Part shown: piece after piece, positions 61,087 through 64,000 of the stretch | How positions within the stretch are numbered: the stretch's first letter is position 1 | Layout: each line of letters begins with the position of its first letter | Assembly (NCBI GenBank): GCA_019415335.1 | Contig: DXKH01000051.1 | Coordinates: 62,001-126,000, forward strand | From: Citrobacter sp. | GTDB lineage: Bacteria; Pseudomonadota; Gammaproteobacteria; Enterobacterales; Enterobacteriaceae | Direction: 5' to 3' | Length of the DNA stretch: 64,000 nucleotides | Position numbers and translations under genes: made by a program | The notes under the pieces: generated by a model | Told to the model about the DNA's origin: nothing | Database searches by the model: none | Seen by the model: the letters and a program-made list of their open reading frames with translations, nothing else

Positions 61087-64000
<2,914 letters not shown>

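Overview
The window is a core-chromosome segment of an enterobacterium. Gene order, protein sequence and intergenic elements (REP/BIME, ERIC, CsrB, GcvB, a DnaA-box cluster between rppH and mutH) match the relA-to-aas segment of Escherichia/Salmonella/Citrobacter. An extra glycerate kinase gene lies between barA and gudD, as I recall for Salmonella and Citrobacter but not E. coli K-12. Proteins are very close to E. coli but not identical, so a Citrobacter-like organism is my best guess. The genus is inference; the family is secure.

Layout. 1-10.6 kb: 3' part of relA's visible reading frame (N-terminal half of the protein), an ERIC element, rlmD, divergent barA, then a glycerate kinase gene and gudD-gudX-gudP (D-glucarate uptake and dehydration). 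11-13.9 kb: yqcA-truC-yqcC, the CsrA-sequestering RNA CsrB and syd. 13.9-20.4 kb: queF, ppnN, sdaC-sdaB and xni. 20.4-28.6 kb: the L-fucose regulon, with fucAO divergent from fucPIKUR around a regulatory region rich in repeats. 28.6-34.4 kb: rlmM-ygdD-gcvA, divergent GcvB RNA, ygdI, csdA-csdE and convergent tcdA. 34.5-39 kb: mltA, three tandem initiator tRNA genes, amiC and argA. 39-57.4 kb: a long leftward run of recD, recB, ptrA, recC, ppdC, ygdB, ppdB, ppdA, thyA, lgt, ptsP and rppH. 57.4-64 kb: a probable DARS2 locus, mutH, ygdQ, ygdR, tas, lplT and the truncated aas.

Functional links. BarA phosphorylates UvrY, and a UvrY-type palindrome lies about 175-190 bp upstream of csrB, so sensor gene and target RNA share the window. 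GudP/GudD feed glycerate metabolism, where the adjacent kinase would act. FucP imports fucose; FucU, FucI, FucK, FucA and FucO convert it, and FucR regulates. CsdA, CsdE and TcdA modify tRNA t6A to its cyclic form. RecB, RecC and RecD form the Chi-regulated helicase-nuclease. PpdA-YgdB-PpdB-PpdC are minor prepilin-like proteins. LplT and Aas import and re-acylate lysophospholipids.

I found no prophage, insertion sequence, CRISPR array, toxin-antitoxin pair or recognisable defence island, and no convincing new multi-gene system. The points most worth a second look are regulatory: an inverted repeat at the gudP promoter, four CGGGCATT repeats between fucA and fucP, the DnaA-box cluster upstream of mutH, the ERIC element in the relA leader, a strong hairpin downstream of yqcA, and a REP that supplies the stop codon of csdE.
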